From assembly GCF_015024225.1 (NCBI RefSeq), contig NZ_JACJGM010000009.1, positions 62,001 to 126,000 on the forward strand: a DNA stretch of 64,000 nt, read 5' to 3'. Below are positions 17,009-25,144 of this stretch, one piece after another. Each line of letters opens with the position of its first letter. Position 1 is the first letter of the stretch. A program made the position numbers and the translations under genes. Under the pieces are notes generated by a model that worked only from the letters and a program-made list of their open reading frames with translations, ran no database searches and was not told where the DNA came from. Source of the stretch: Nocardioides lijunqiniae (lineage in GTDB: Bacteria; Actinomycetota; Actinomycetes; Propionibacteriales; Nocardioidaceae).

Positions 17009-18346
17009 ATGTCCTTGCCGGGTGAGCCGACGACTTCGCGCGCCGTGGCCAAGCTGCAGGCGCTCGTGCGGATCCCGACCGTCAGCGACCGCGACCCCGC
17101 GAAGGTCGACGTGCAGGCGTTCGACGACTTCGTGACCGAGCTGGCCGTGCAGTTCCCCGTGCTCCACGACACCCTCGAGCTGACCCGGGTCGACAGCCAC
17201 GGGCTGCTCTTCCACTGGCCCGGCGCGAGCGCCGAGCGGCCGGTGGTCCTGATGGCGCACCTCGACGTGGTGCCCGTCGAGGGCACCTGGCAGCACCCCG
17301 CGTTCGGCGGCGACGTGGTCGACGGCCACATCTGGGGCCGCGGCACGCTGGACGACAAGGGCTCCCTGGTCGGCATCTGCGAGGCCGTCGAGACCCTCCT
17401 GGAGCGCGGCTTCACCCCCGCGCAGGACGTGTGGCTGTCCTTCGGCTGCAACGAGGAGGTCTCGGGCACCTCGGCGGTCCTGGCCGTCGAGGAGCTCGCG
17501 CGCCGCGGCGTACGACCGTGGTTCGTGCTCGACGAGGGCGGCGCCGTGGCGAGCGAGGCGTTCCCCGGGGTCAAGGCTCCGATCGGCGTCATCGGCCTCA
17601 CCGAGAAGGGCGTCACCAGCCTGGAGCTGCGCGTCGAGGGCCGCGGCGGCCACGCGAGCACCCCGACGCCGATGGGTCCGACGGCGCGGATCGCACGCGC
17701 GATCGTGCGTCTCGACCGGGCGCCGATGGCGCCGCGCACGCCGTCGCCCACGATCGAGCTGTTCCGCCGGATGGCGCCGCACGGCCCGCTCCCGCTGCGC
17801 CCGGTCTTCGCCAACGCCGCCCGGCTCAAGCCGCTGCTCACCCGCGCGCTGCTGGCCGCCGGCCCCGAGACGAGCGCGATGACGCGGACGACGTTCGCGG
17901 TGACGACCCTGTCGGGATCGCCGGCCCTCAACGTCATCGCCGCCACCGCCCGCGCGGGCGTCAACATCCGGATCATGGTCGGCGACACCGTCGCCGACGT
18001 GCTCGAGCACGTGCGCACGGTCGTCGCCGACGACCAGGTGGAGGTCGACGTCGTCGAGCGCAACGAGCCCAGCCCGGTCTCGCCGATGGACGAGGCGTTC
18101 GAGCTGCTCGAGGCCACGATCGGCGAGGTCTTCCCGGACGCCGTCGCGGCGCCGTACGTGATGATGGCCGCCACCGACTCCCGGTTCTTCACCGAGATCT
18201 GCGAGCGCGTCTACCGCTTCGCGCCGTTCCGCATGACCAAGGCCCAGCGGCAGGCCATCCACAGCTACGACGAGCACCTCGGCGTCGACGCCTTCGTCGA
18301 CGGCGTCCGGTGGTACCAGCGCCTGATCGAGAGGATCCCCGCATGA
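17009..18346 (+). CDS. M20 family dipeptidase / metallopeptidase
   Basis: 445 residues from ATG 17009. M20 metal-binding text is complete: LMAHLDVVPVEGTWQHPAF, GRGTLDDKGSLVG, GCNEEVSGTSAVLAVEELA, and a dimerisation (lid) domain starting about GRGGHASTPTPMGPTARIA. The form resembles the PepV/CPG2/carnosinase-like group that cleaves dipeptides or aminoacyl amides. The MFS transporter gene overlaps its stop (ATGA), so the two form an operon. A hut-like palindrome precedes it, which would fit use of histidine-containing dipeptides, though that is only inference. Confidence 0.87.
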   Translation: MSLPGEPTTSRAVAKLQALVRIPTVSDRDPAKVDVQAFDDFVTELAVQFPVLHDTLELTRVDSHGLLFHWPGASAERPVVLMAHLDVVPVEGTWQHPAFGGDVVDGHIWGRGTLDDKGSLVGICEAVETLLERGFTPAQDVWLSFGCNEEVSGTSAVLAVEELARRGVRPWFVLDEGGAVASEAFPGVKAPIGVIGLTEKGVTSLELRVEGRGGHASTPTPMGPTARIARAIVRLDRAPMAPRTPSPTIELFRRMAPHGPLPLRPVFANAARLKPLLTRALLAAGPETSAMTRTTFAVTTLSGSPALNVIAATARAGVNIRIMVGDTVADVLEHVRTVVADDQVEVDVVERNEPSPVSPMDEAFELLEATIGEVFPDAVAAPYVMMAATDSRFFTEICERVYRFAPFRMTKAQRQAIHSYDEHLGVDAFVDGVRWYQRLIERIPA

Positions 18347-19824
18347 GCAGTCCCCGGGTGCCGTCGAGCGGCCGCCAGGCGGTGAAGGGGCTCGGCCTCA
18401 TCGTCGGCTTCCTGGTCGCGGTCGAGATCGCGAGCGGGGTGCTCCAGGGCTACTACACGCCGATCTTCCCGCAGATCGCCGACCACCTCGAGATCAGCGA
18501 GGGCGACGTCAACTGGTTCGAGGCGGCGCAGCTGATCGTCAGCGCCCTGTGCGTGCCCCTGCTCTCGCGGCTGGGCGACCTGATCGGGCACCAGCGGGTG
18601 CTGCTGCTCTCGACCGCCGTGACGGCGCTCGGCTCCTGGCTGCTGGCGTTCGCGCCGTCGTTCGAGACCTTCCTCATCGGCTGGGCGCTCCAGGGCGCGT
18701 ACGTCGTGTGGCTGCCGCTCGAGGTGTCGATCATCCACCGGCGCACGCGCGACTCCGGCCGCCAGGAGCTGCTGACCCGCCGCGGCGCGGCCGTCCTCGT
18801 GGGCGCGCTCGAGCTGGCGGTCATCGTCGGCGCGCTGAGCAGCGGGATCCTCGTCGAGTCCCTCGACATGAACCTGATCCTGGCCATCCCCGCCCTGGTC
18901 GTCACCGCGGTGTTCTTCGTGATCCTGGTCGGCATCGAGAACGCGCCGGGTGAGGCCACCGGCGGCATCGACTGGGGCGGCCTGGGCCTGATCACCCTCG
19001 CGCTCGGCCTGGTCATGGGCGGCTTCGTGGTGCTGCGGCTCGAGGGCGCCGGCAGCCCCGTGGCGTGGCTGCTCATCGTGGCCGGCCTCGCCGCGCTGGT
19101 GCCGTTCTGGCGCTACGAGGTGCGTCAGGCCGAGCCGATGGTCGACGTCCGCCTGCTCGCCAGCGCCCGGCAGTGGCCGATCCAGGCGACGGCGTTCCTG
19201 TTCGGCATCCCGGTGCTCGGCGGGCAGATCCCGCTGTCGACGTTCGCCCAGGCCGACCCGGCCGAGCGCGGCTACGGCCTCGGCGCCGACTCGGCGTTCG
19301 TCTCCACCCTGATCGGGGTCTATGTCATCACGCTCGCGATCGGCGCGTTCACGCTGCCGCTGACCTCGCGCTGGCTGGGCGTGCGTCGCGCGCTGATGGT
19401 GTCGTGCCTGCTGGTGGCGCTGGGCTACGCCCTGTGGATCCCGTTCCACGACAGCACCGCGCAGGCGCTGCTCAACATGGGCATCGCGGGGCTCGGCTCG
19501 GGCGCCCTCGTCGCCGCCCTGCCGGCAGCGGCGGCGGCCGCCGCGCCGCCGGACCGCACCGGCTTCGCGACCGGCATGACCAACGCGACCAAGACCGTCG
19601 GCGGCGCGATCGCATCCTCGATCTTCGCGATCGCCCTGGCCAGCAAGGGCATCGAGGGCGTGACCGAGGCCGAGGCGCCGCTGTCGGGCTACCTCACCGT
19701 GTGGGCGGTCTGCTCCGTGGCCGCGCTGCTGGCGGCGGTGTCGCTGCTGGCCGCGCCGAAGCACGCCTTCTCCGACCGGGTCACGTCGGAAGGGCCCGAG
19801 CCAGCAACGCCTGCAGCTCGGTGA
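18343..19824 (+). CDS. MFS transporter (14-TM type)
   Basis: 493 residues with about 14 hydrophobic segments. The first-loop motif appears as SRLGDLIGHQRVLL and a long central loop follows GIENAPGEATGGIDW. It resembles the DHA2-like drug/metabolite exporters of actinobacteria, although QGYYTPIFPQIADHLEISEGDVNW at the start also fits other MFS subgroups. Its ATG overlaps the M20 peptidase stop, implying a joint role such as moving the peptidase substrate or product. Its last 44 bases overlap the convergent dienelactone hydrolase gene. Transport direction and substrate are unknown. Confidence 0.85.
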   Translation: MSSPRVPSSGRQAVKGLGLIVGFLVAVEIASGVLQGYYTPIFPQIADHLEISEGDVNWFEAAQLIVSALCVPLLSRLGDLIGHQRVLLLSTAVTALGSWLLAFAPSFETFLIGWALQGAYVVWLPLEVSIIHRRTRDSGRQELLTRRGAAVLVGALELAVIVGALSSGILVESLDMNLILAIPALVVTAVFFVILVGIENAPGEATGGIDWGGLGLITLALGLVMGGFVVLRLEGAGSPVAWLLIVAGLAALVPFWRYEVRQAEPMVDVRLLASARQWPIQATAFLFGIPVLGGQIPLSTFAQADPAERGYGLGADSAFVSTLIGVYVITLAIGAFTLPLTSRWLGVRRALMVSCLLVALGYALWIPFHDSTAQALLNMGIAGLGSGALVAALPAAAAAAAPPDRTGFATGMTNATKTVGGAIASSIFAIALASKGIEGVTEAEAPLSGYLTVWAVCSVAALLAAVSLLAAPKHAFSDRVTSEGPEPATPAAR

Positions 19825-20527
19825 AGTGCCGCTCGGTGGCGGCCTCGTCGTACGCCGAGGTGTCGGACATCGTGTAGCCGTGCGGCGCCCCGGGGTAGAC
19901 CTCGTTGCTCGCGGTCAGGCCGTGCGCGAGCAGCGCCTCGCCCAGGGCGTCGACGGCCTCCGGGGGCATCGAGGGGTCCTGGTCGGCGTGGCCGAAGACC
20001 AGCTCGGCCCGCGCGGAGCCGAGCCCGGCGTGCGGGCTGTCGGGCTCGTCGGTCACCAGGCCCCCACCGTGGAAGCCGGCACAGGCCGCGACGACCGCGG
20101 GGTGCGAGGTGGCGGCGCGCAGCGCGAGCCGGGCGCCCATGCAGTAGCCGACCGTCCCGATCGGGCCCTCGGCCATGCCGCTCAGACCGCGCAGGGTCTG
20201 CACGTAGGCGGCGATGTCGGGCACCGCCAGGTCCGACGTGAGGCCGTGCACGCGGGGCATCGCCTCGGCGAAGAACTCCTCGCGGGCGCCGGGCTCGCGC
20301 AGGTCCCGCCGCGGTGCGATCTCGGCCACCGTGCCGTCGCGGTAGAGGACGTTCGGTGCCAGCACGACGTACCCCCAGCCGGCGATGCGCTCGCCCATCT
20401 CCTGGATCCGCGGGCGCAGCCCGATCGCGTCCATGAACAGCAGCACGCCGGGTCCCGAGCCGGTGGCGGGGCGGGCGAGGAGCGCCTCGGCGGTGCCGTC
20501 GGCGGCGGGGAGCTCGATGAGGTCCAT
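19781..20527 (-). CDS. Dienelactone hydrolase family protein
   Basis: A 248-residue alpha/beta hydrolase. The nucleophile is the Cys of GTVGYCMGARLALRA; the rest of the triad fits FGHADQDPSMP (Asp) and APHGYTM (His). VLLFMDAIGLRPRIQEMGERIA is the usual oxyanion region. I chose ATG 20527 (MDLIELP); the open frame continues upstream into the divergent DUF1992 gene without a better start. Family members hydrolyse dienelactone in chlorocatechol breakdown or other ester and lactone substrates. No aromatic-degradation genes are adjacent, so the substrate is open. Confidence 0.87.
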   Translation of the reverse strand: MDLIELPAADGTAEALLARPATGSGPGVLLFMDAIGLRPRIQEMGERIAGWGYVVLAPNVLYRDGTVAEIAPRRDLREPGAREEFFAEAMPRVHGLTSDLAVPDIAAYVQTLRGLSGMAEGPIGTVGYCMGARLALRAATSHPAVVAACAGFHGGGLVTDEPDSPHAGLGSARAELVFGHADQDPSMPPEAVDALGEALLAHGLTASNEVYPGAPHGYTMSDTSAYDEAATERHFTELQALLARALPT

Positions 20528-20575
20528 GCCGCCGACGCTAGCCAGCGGCCGCATATCCTGGAGGCCTGGGGAGTG

Positions 20576-21130
20576 ATGACGATGACCGACCACGACAAGC
20601 AGCGCGACGACCGCACCGGCAGGAGCGCTGCCGCGGCGCGGATGGCCCACCAGCACACCTGGGTGGACCAGCAGATCCGGATCGCCATGGAGAAGGGGCA
20701 GTTCGACGACCTGCCCGGCGCCGGCAAGCCGATCAAGGACCTCGGGGCGAGCCACGACCCCGACTGGTGGCTCAAGAAGCTGGTCGAGCGCGAGCGGATC
20801 GCGGTCCTTCCACCGTCGCTGCAGCTGCGCAAGGACGACGCCGAGCTCGACGACCGCCTGGACGAGCTGTTCGCCGAGGCGGAGGTGCGCCGCGAGGTCG
20901 AGGACTTCAACGCGCGGGTGATGCGGGCGCGCTACTCCCCCCAGGACGGCCAGCCGCCGCTGGTCACCATGCCGCGCGACGTCGACCAGACCGTGGCCGG
21001 CTGGCACCGGCGGCGCGAGGTGCGGCGTGCGGCCCGGGCGGCCGCGGCGGCGGCTGCGGCCGCGTCGGAGCCCTCCGAGCAGGCGGGCCGGCCGGGTCGG
21101 CGCCGTTGGTGGCGTCGCTCCCGTCACTGA
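20576..21130 (+). CDS. DUF1992 (DnaJ-homologue C28-like) domain protein
   Basis: 184 residues. The DUF1992 signature is clear: TWVDQQIRIAMEKGQFDDL followed by PGAGKPI. A conserved WLKKLVERERI segment and a coiled central region come next, then an Ala/Arg-rich low-complexity C-terminus (RRAARAAAAAAAAASEPSEQ) ending in a strongly basic tail. Start candidates are GTG 20573, ATG 20576 and ATG 20582; GGGGAG just upstream favours 20582, while GGAGG favours 20576. The family's function is not established. It is divergent from the dienelactone hydrolase, and repeat copy B begins directly after its stop. Confidence 0.85.
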   Translation: MTMTDHDKQRDDRTGRSAAAARMAHQHTWVDQQIRIAMEKGQFDDLPGAGKPIKDLGASHDPDWWLKKLVERERIAVLPPSLQLRKDDAELDDRLDELFAEAEVRREVEDFNARVMRARYSPQDGQPPLVTMPRDVDQTVAGWHRRREVRRAARAAAAAAAAASEPSEQAGRPGRRRWWRRSRH

Positions 21131-21131
21131 C

Positions 21132-21215
21132 GTCCCAGTGCCCGTACGAAACTCACGCTTCCCGGCCGAAACTTCGCACCGGAAGCGTGAGTTTCACCGG
21201 GTACCGGTGAAACTC
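21132..21215 (-). repeat. 87-bp palindromic element, copy B (intergenic, inverted, degraded)
   Basis: Same architecture as copies A and C, but inverted: arms aaactcacgcttcc (21149-21162) and ggaagcgtgagttt (21181-21194), then the palindrome with one base lost in its centre (ACCGGGTACCGGT). The outer flank is only partly conserved. It fills most of the 140-bp gap between DUF1992 and the first CoA-ester lyase gene. Confidence 0.85.
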
Positions 21216-21270
21216 CCGCGCGTTAGATCGGTCATACCCGCCCGGCGAGCCCGCTGGTACTTTCCCGGCC

Positions 21271-22374
21271 ATGACCGCGTTGCGCAGCGCCAAGGACTTC
21301 TTCCGCCCGCTGGCCGTCGGGGCGCCCACCCCGCTGACCGAGATCCCAGCGCGGCCCAGCCGCGCGATCCACTTCTTCGACCCGAGCAACGAGAAGATGG
21401 CGGCCAAGATCCCGGCGATGGTCGGGACCGTCGACGTGCTGCTCGGCAACCTCGAGGACGCGGTCAAGGCCGACAACAAGCTCGCCGCCCGCGAGGGGCT
21501 GGTGCGCATCGCGCAGGACACCCCCGGTCTCGGAGGGCCCGACGCCGCGACGCAGCTCTGGACCCGCGTCAACAGCCTCGACAGCCCGTGGGCGCTCGAC
21601 GACCTCACGACGCTGGTCCCGGCCATCGGCGAACGGCTCGACGTCATCATGGTGCCCAAGGTGCAGGGCGCCGAGGACATCCACTACGTCGACCGGCTGC
21701 TCGCGCAGCTCGAGGCCAAGGCCGGGCTGGACCGGCCGATCCTGATCCACGCCATCCTCGAGACCGCCCGCGGGGTCGCCAACGTCGAGGAGATCTGCGG
21801 CGCCTCGCCGCGCATGCAGGGCCTCTCGCTGGGCCCGGCCGACCTGGCCGCCGACCGCCGGATGAAGACCACCCGCGTCGGCGGCGGGCACCCCGGCTAC
21901 CTCGTGCGCGAGGACCCGCCCCGCATCGACGGCGTCGCCAACCTGGAGGCCGGCCGGGCGACGTACCAGCAGGACCTGTGGCACTACACGATCGCCCGCA
22001 TGGTCGACGCCTGCGCGATGCACGGGATCTACCCCTACTACGGGCCGTTCGGCGACATCGCCGACGTGACGGCGTGCGAGGACCAGTTCCGCAACGCCTT
22101 CCTGCTCGGCTGCGTCGGCACGTGGAGCCTGCACCCGAAGCAGATCGCCATCGCCCACCGCGTCTTCAGCCCCAGCGTCGAGGACGTCGCCCACGCGCGC
22201 CGGGTCGCGGCCGCCATGGGCGACGGCACCGGCGCGGTGATGATCGACGGCAAGATGGAGGACGACGCCTCGCTCAAGCAGTGCCTGGTGATGGTGCGTC
22301 TCGCCGAGCAGCTGTCCGCGATCGACCCCGAGCTCAAGGCGCAGTACGACGCCATCCCCACCCCGGAGGCCTGA
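21271..22374 (+). CDS. HpcH/HpaI-type CoA-ester lyase (malyl-CoA / beta-methylmalyl-CoA lyase-like)
   Basis: 367 residues. Family text is evident: [20 protein letters not shown], then [48 protein letters not shown], and [15 protein letters not shown]. It matches the larger Mcl1-type branch that cleaves L-malyl-CoA or beta-methylmalyl-CoA, as in the ethylmalonyl-CoA and 3-hydroxypropionate cycles. No other genes of those pathways are adjacent. A second, smaller CoA-ester lyase follows with a 1-bp gap, so the pair is one operon and may act on related substrates. The start has no strong ribosome site. Confidence 0.85.
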   Translation: MTALRSAKDFFRPLAVGAPTPLTEIPARPSRAIHFFDPSNEKMAAKIPAMVGTVDVLLGNLEDAVKADNKLAAREGLVRIAQDTPGLGGPDAATQLWTRVNSLDSPWALDDLTTLVPAIGERLDVIMVPKVQGAEDIHYVDRLLAQLEAKAGLDRPILIHAILETARGVANVEEICGASPRMQGLSLGPADLAADRRMKTTRVGGGHPGYLVREDPPRIDGVANLEAGRATYQQDLWHYTIARMVDACAMHGIYPYYGPFGDIADVTACEDQFRNAFLLGCVGTWSLHPKQIAIAHRVFSPSVEDVAHARRVAAAMGDGTGAVMIDGKMEDDASLKQCLVMVRLAEQLSAIDPELKAQYDAIPTPEA

Positions 22375-22375
22375 C

Positions 22376-23254
22376 ATGGACGACCCCACCTTCCGCCCGC
22401 GCCGCTCGGTCCTCTACATGCCGGGCTCCAACGCCAAGGCGCTGGAGAAGGCCAAGACGCTGCCGGTCGACGGGCTGATCCTCGACCTGGAGGACTCCGT
22501 CGCCCCCGGCGCGAAGGCCGAGGCGCGCGAGGCCGTGTGCGCCGCCGCGGCGAGCGGCGCCTACGGTCGGCGCGAGCTGACGATCCGCGTCAACGCCGCC
22601 GACACCGAGTGGCACGCCGACGACCTGGCGGCCGCGTGCGCCGCCGGCCCGGACGCGATCGTCGTACCGAAGGTCGACAGCGCCGAGGCGGTCCGCACCC
22701 TCGTCGACACGCTGGAGCGCCACGGCGCCCCCGACCGCACCACGCTGTGGGCGATGGTCGAGACGCCGCGGGCGATGCTGCACGCCGAGGAGATCGCCGG
22801 CGCGTCCGAGCGGCTCACCGTCCTGGTGATGGGCACCAACGACCTCGCCAAGGAGCTGTACGCCGAGCACGTGCCGGGCCGCCACCCGCTCCTGGTGGGG
22901 CTGTCGCTGGCGTTGCTCGCGGCGCGGGCCACGGGCACGGCGATCCTCGACGGCGTCTACAACGACGTGAAGGACACCGAGGGCTTCCTCGCCGAGTGCC
23001 AGCAGGGCCGCGAGATGGGCTTCGACGGCAAGACCGTCATCCACCCGGGCCAGGTCGAGGGCGCCAACGCGGCGTTCGCGCCGTCCGAGCAGGCCGTAGC
23101 GGACGCCCGGGGCATGCTCGAGGCGTGGGAGGCCGGTCGCGGCAGTGGCGTGGTGACCTACCGAGGACGGATGGTCGAGAGCCTGCACGTGGAGACCGCC
23201 CGCCGCACGCTCGCGATCCACGAGACCATTGCAGCGTTACATGATGACGGGTAA
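22376..23254 (+). CDS. CitE-like HpcH/HpaI family CoA-ester lyase
   Basis: 292 residues, the length of stand-alone CitE-like proteins. RSVLYMPGSNAKALEKAKTLPVDGLILDLEDSVAP is the hallmark start; IVVPKVDSAEAV, MVETPRAMLHAEEIAG, MGTNDLAKEL and GKTVIHPGQVEGAN carry the Glu/Asp metal ligands and CoA contacts. Such proteins, without CitD and CitF partners, act as citramalyl-, malyl- or other 3-hydroxyacyl-CoA lyases or thioesterases. Coupled to the Mcl1-like gene upstream (1-bp gap), it could be the thioesterase half of a lyase/thioesterase malate synthase bypass; this is inference. Confidence 0.85.
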   Translation: MDDPTFRPRRSVLYMPGSNAKALEKAKTLPVDGLILDLEDSVAPGAKAEAREAVCAAAASGAYGRRELTIRVNAADTEWHADDLAAACAAGPDAIVVPKVDSAEAVRTLVDTLERHGAPDRTTLWAMVETPRAMLHAEEIAGASERLTVLVMGTNDLAKELYAEHVPGRHPLLVGLSLALLAARATGTAILDGVYNDVKDTEGFLAECQQGREMGFDGKTVIHPGQVEGANAAFAPSEQAVADARGMLEAWEAGRGSGVVTYRGRMVESLHVETARRTLAIHETIAALHDDG

Positions 23255-23307
23255 AATCTGTCCGTAATCCGAAGATTCTCGCCCATACCCTTGCGCTGAC
23301 CGGACAA

Positions 23308-23327
23308 AACCACCCGCGGGGGTGGTT
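23308..23327 (+). terminator. Hairpin after the CoA-ester lyase operon
   Basis: AACCACCC-gcgg-GGGTGGTT, 8-bp perfect arms, 54 bp after the citE-like stop. No T-run follows, so it may be a factor-assisted terminator or a leader hairpin of the DUF6131 gene. The preceding stretch (23246-23300) is locally AT-richer and probably holds the DUF6131 promoter. Confidence 0.5.
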
Positions 23328-23388
23328 CGGGCGGAGCCTGCCCACCGCCATGCTCGGAGAGACACATCTTGAGAGGATGGTTTTTCCC

Positions 23389-23532
23389 ATGGTTGTACTC
23401 GGTCTGATTCTGCTCATCATCGGCCTGGTGGCATCGATTCCGATCCTCACCACGATCGGCGCGATCCTGTTGGTCGTCGGCCTGATCCTGAACCTCGTCC
23501 CGATCGGCGGTTCGCGTCGACGGGTCTTCTGA
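23389..23532 (+). CDS. DUF6131-like small membrane protein
   Basis: 47 residues: MVVLGLILLIIGLVASIPIL, a turn, TTIGAILLVVGLILNLVPIG and the basic tail GSRRRVF, i.e. two short membrane helices with a positively charged end. This is the DUF6131 pattern found widely in actinobacteria. ATG 23389 gives the standard MVVLG start; in-frame ATGs at 23377 and 23350 would add non-conserved residues. GAGAGG lies 12 bp upstream. It stands alone with its own strong terminator downstream. Function unknown. Confidence 0.7.
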   Translation: MVVLGLILLIIGLVASIPILTTIGAILLVVGLILNLVPIGGSRRRVF

Positions 23533-23547
23533 CCCAGCTCCACTCCG

Positions 23548-23581
23548 AAGGACCCCCGGCCTACGCGGCCCGGGGGTCCTT
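23548..23581 (+). terminator. Strong intrinsic terminator after the DUF6131 gene
   Basis: AAGGACCCCCGG at 23548 pairs perfectly with CCGGGGGTCCTT ending at 23581, around a 10-base loop, followed by TCCCATTTT. It separates the small membrane protein gene from the PadR operon. Confidence 0.85.
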
Positions 23582-23644
23582 CCCATTTTCCGGGACCCCC
23601 TCCCCGGGGCGCCGCGACGCGCCGTACTGGTTCGTTGCCCGCGG

Positions 23645-23663
23645 TACTGCGCGACGCGCAGTA
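23645..23663. promoter_or_regulatory. Probable PadR operator
   Basis: TACTGCGC-gac-GCGCAGTA, 8-bp perfect arms, 11 bp before the padR start. Autoregulation at an inverted repeat in this position is typical of PadR proteins. A related half (GCGCCGTACT) lies about 20 bp further upstream. Confidence 0.7.
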
Positions 23664-23674
23664 GTGTGCCGTGC

Positions 23675-24040
23675 ATGGACACCACGCAGCTCCTCAAGGG
23701 AGTGCTCGACCTGGCCGTGCTCGCGGTCGTGGAGGACGACGACGGCTACGGCTACGACGTGCTCCGACGGCTGCGCGCCGGCGGGCTGACCGAGGTGGGC
23801 GACGCCTCGGTCTACGGCACCCTGCGCCGCCTCTACGCCGCCGGCGCCCTCACCTCCTACGTCGTGCCGTCCGACGAGGGCCCCCACCGCAAGTACTACG
23901 GGATCACGCCCGTCGGCCGCACCCAGCTGGAGCAGCAGACCAAGGACTGGGCGACCTTCTCCGACACCGTCACCGCCCTCCTCGACCACCGCACGCTCGA
24001 CCACCAGCCGCAGGACCAGACGCAGGGAGCAGCCTCGTGA
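23675..24040 (+). CDS. PadR-family transcriptional regulator
   Basis: 121 residues. Winged-helix PadR text: QLLKGVLDLAVLAVVEDDDGYGYDVLRRLRA, then DASVYGTLRRLYAAGALTSYVVPSDEGPHRKYYGITPVGR. This is the short PadR subtype 2 form. I chose ATG 23675 (MDTTQLLKG), 11 bp after a perfect inverted repeat. Its stop overlaps the GTG of the next gene (GTGA), the standard pairing of PadR with a DUF1700/HAAS membrane protein; the regulator probably represses this operon, including itself. Confidence 0.92.
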   Translation: MDTTQLLKGVLDLAVLAVVEDDDGYGYDVLRRLRAGGLTEVGDASVYGTLRRLYAAGALTSYVVPSDEGPHRKYYGITPVGRTQLEQQTKDWATFSDTVTALLDHRTLDHQPQDQTQGAAS

Positions 24041-25143
24041 ACGACACCCGCACCCCCACCCGGCCCGAGGTCGAGGCCTTCGTCGCCGACGTGCGCGCCC
24101 GCCTGGCCGACCTCAGCGACGACGAGCGCGAGGAGCTGCTCGGCGGGCTCGAGGCCGACCTCTCCGACCAGGTCGCCGACGGCGCCGACGTGCTGGGCGA
24201 CCCCGCGGCGTACGCCGCCGAGCTGCGCGCCGCGGCGGGACTGCCCGAGCGCTCCCGGAGCCGCCGACGGCTGCCGCTGCCCGGGCGACCGACGCGCGCC
24301 AGCCTCACCGACGACCTGGACCGGCTCCGCGCGCGTTTCTTCGAGCTCGTGGAGAGTCACCCCTGGAGCCGTCAGGCCTGGGCCATCGCCGAGGCAGCCC
24401 GCCCCGCGTGGTGGGTGCTGCGCGCCTGGATCGCGGTGACCTTCGTCGACCAGGCCACGGGAGAGTGGGAGTACGTCACGCTCCTGCCGACCCTGGGGGT
24501 CACCCTCCTCGGGCCCGCCGTGCTGCTCGCCGCCATCGTGGTCAGCGTGCTCATCGGTCTCGGGCGGCTGTGGCCCGGCTCCGGGCCGGACCGTCCGCTA
24601 CTCCCTCGGCTGGCGCTCATCGCCGCCAACGTCGCGGCGGTGGTGGTGTCGCTCGGCTTCGCCTCCGCGGGGCAGCACGGCGACATCTACAGCGGCACCG
24701 GCTACAACGCCGGCTACCGTGCCGGCCACCACCAGCCCGGTTTGCGCGTGGACAGCGTCAAGGTGCGCAGCCTGTTCGTCTACGACGCCCAGGGGAACCC
24801 CGTAGAGGGGGCCCAGATCTTCCGCGGCAACGGCGACCCGCTCGCCATCGAGCCGGAGCAGGCGGCCATCGGCCGCCGCGAGAATCGGAAGGTCGGCTGC
24901 GGCTGGTTCAACGGGACGACCCAGCTCTTCAACGTCTTCCCCCTGGCCGAGCGCGAGCAGCGTCGCGGCACCTGCCTCGACGAGCCGGGGACCGGCGACG
25001 GGGCCGTCTCCGAGGCCCAGCCGCCGTTCGCGGTCGTGCCGCCGGTGACCTCACCAGTGCCGCCCGCGGTCGTCGCGCCGGTCCCGTCCGCGGGCCCCAC
25101 CGCCGTCGTCACCCCGAAGCCCCAGCCGAAGCCGCGGCCGTAG
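24037..25143 (+). CDS. DUF1700/HAAS-type signalling-domain membrane protein
   Basis: 368 residues from GTG 24037. Residues 1-75 form the HAAS/DUF1700 helical domain (FVADVRARLADLSDDEREELLGGLEADLSDQVAD). A basic linker follows, then three hydrophobic segments (about 120-140, 152-175, 187-205). A C-terminal extracellular-looking part carries SLFVYDAQGNPVEGAQIFRG and two Cys. The end is a Pro/Val/Ala-rich tail (PVPPAVVAPVPSAGPTAVV). It is translationally coupled to PadR. In known PadR/DUF1700 pairs the membrane protein answers envelope or antibiotic stress; the role here is inferred from context only. Confidence 0.8.
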   Translation: MNDTRTPTRPEVEAFVADVRARLADLSDDEREELLGGLEADLSDQVADGADVLGDPAAYAAELRAAAGLPERSRSRRRLPLPGRPTRASLTDDLDRLRARFFELVESHPWSRQAWAIAEAARPAWWVLRAWIAVTFVDQATGEWEYVTLLPTLGVTLLGPAVLLAAIVVSVLIGLGRLWPGSGPDRPLLPRLALIAANVAAVVVSLGFASAGQHGDIYSGTGYNAGYRAGHHQPGLRVDSVKVRSLFVYDAQGNPVEGAQIFRGNGDPLAIEPEQAAIGRRENRKVGCGWFNGTTQLFNVFPLAEREQRRGTCLDEPGTGDGAVSEAQPPFAVVPPVTSPVPPAVVAPVPSAGPTAVVTPKPQPKPRP

Positions 25144-25144
25144 C

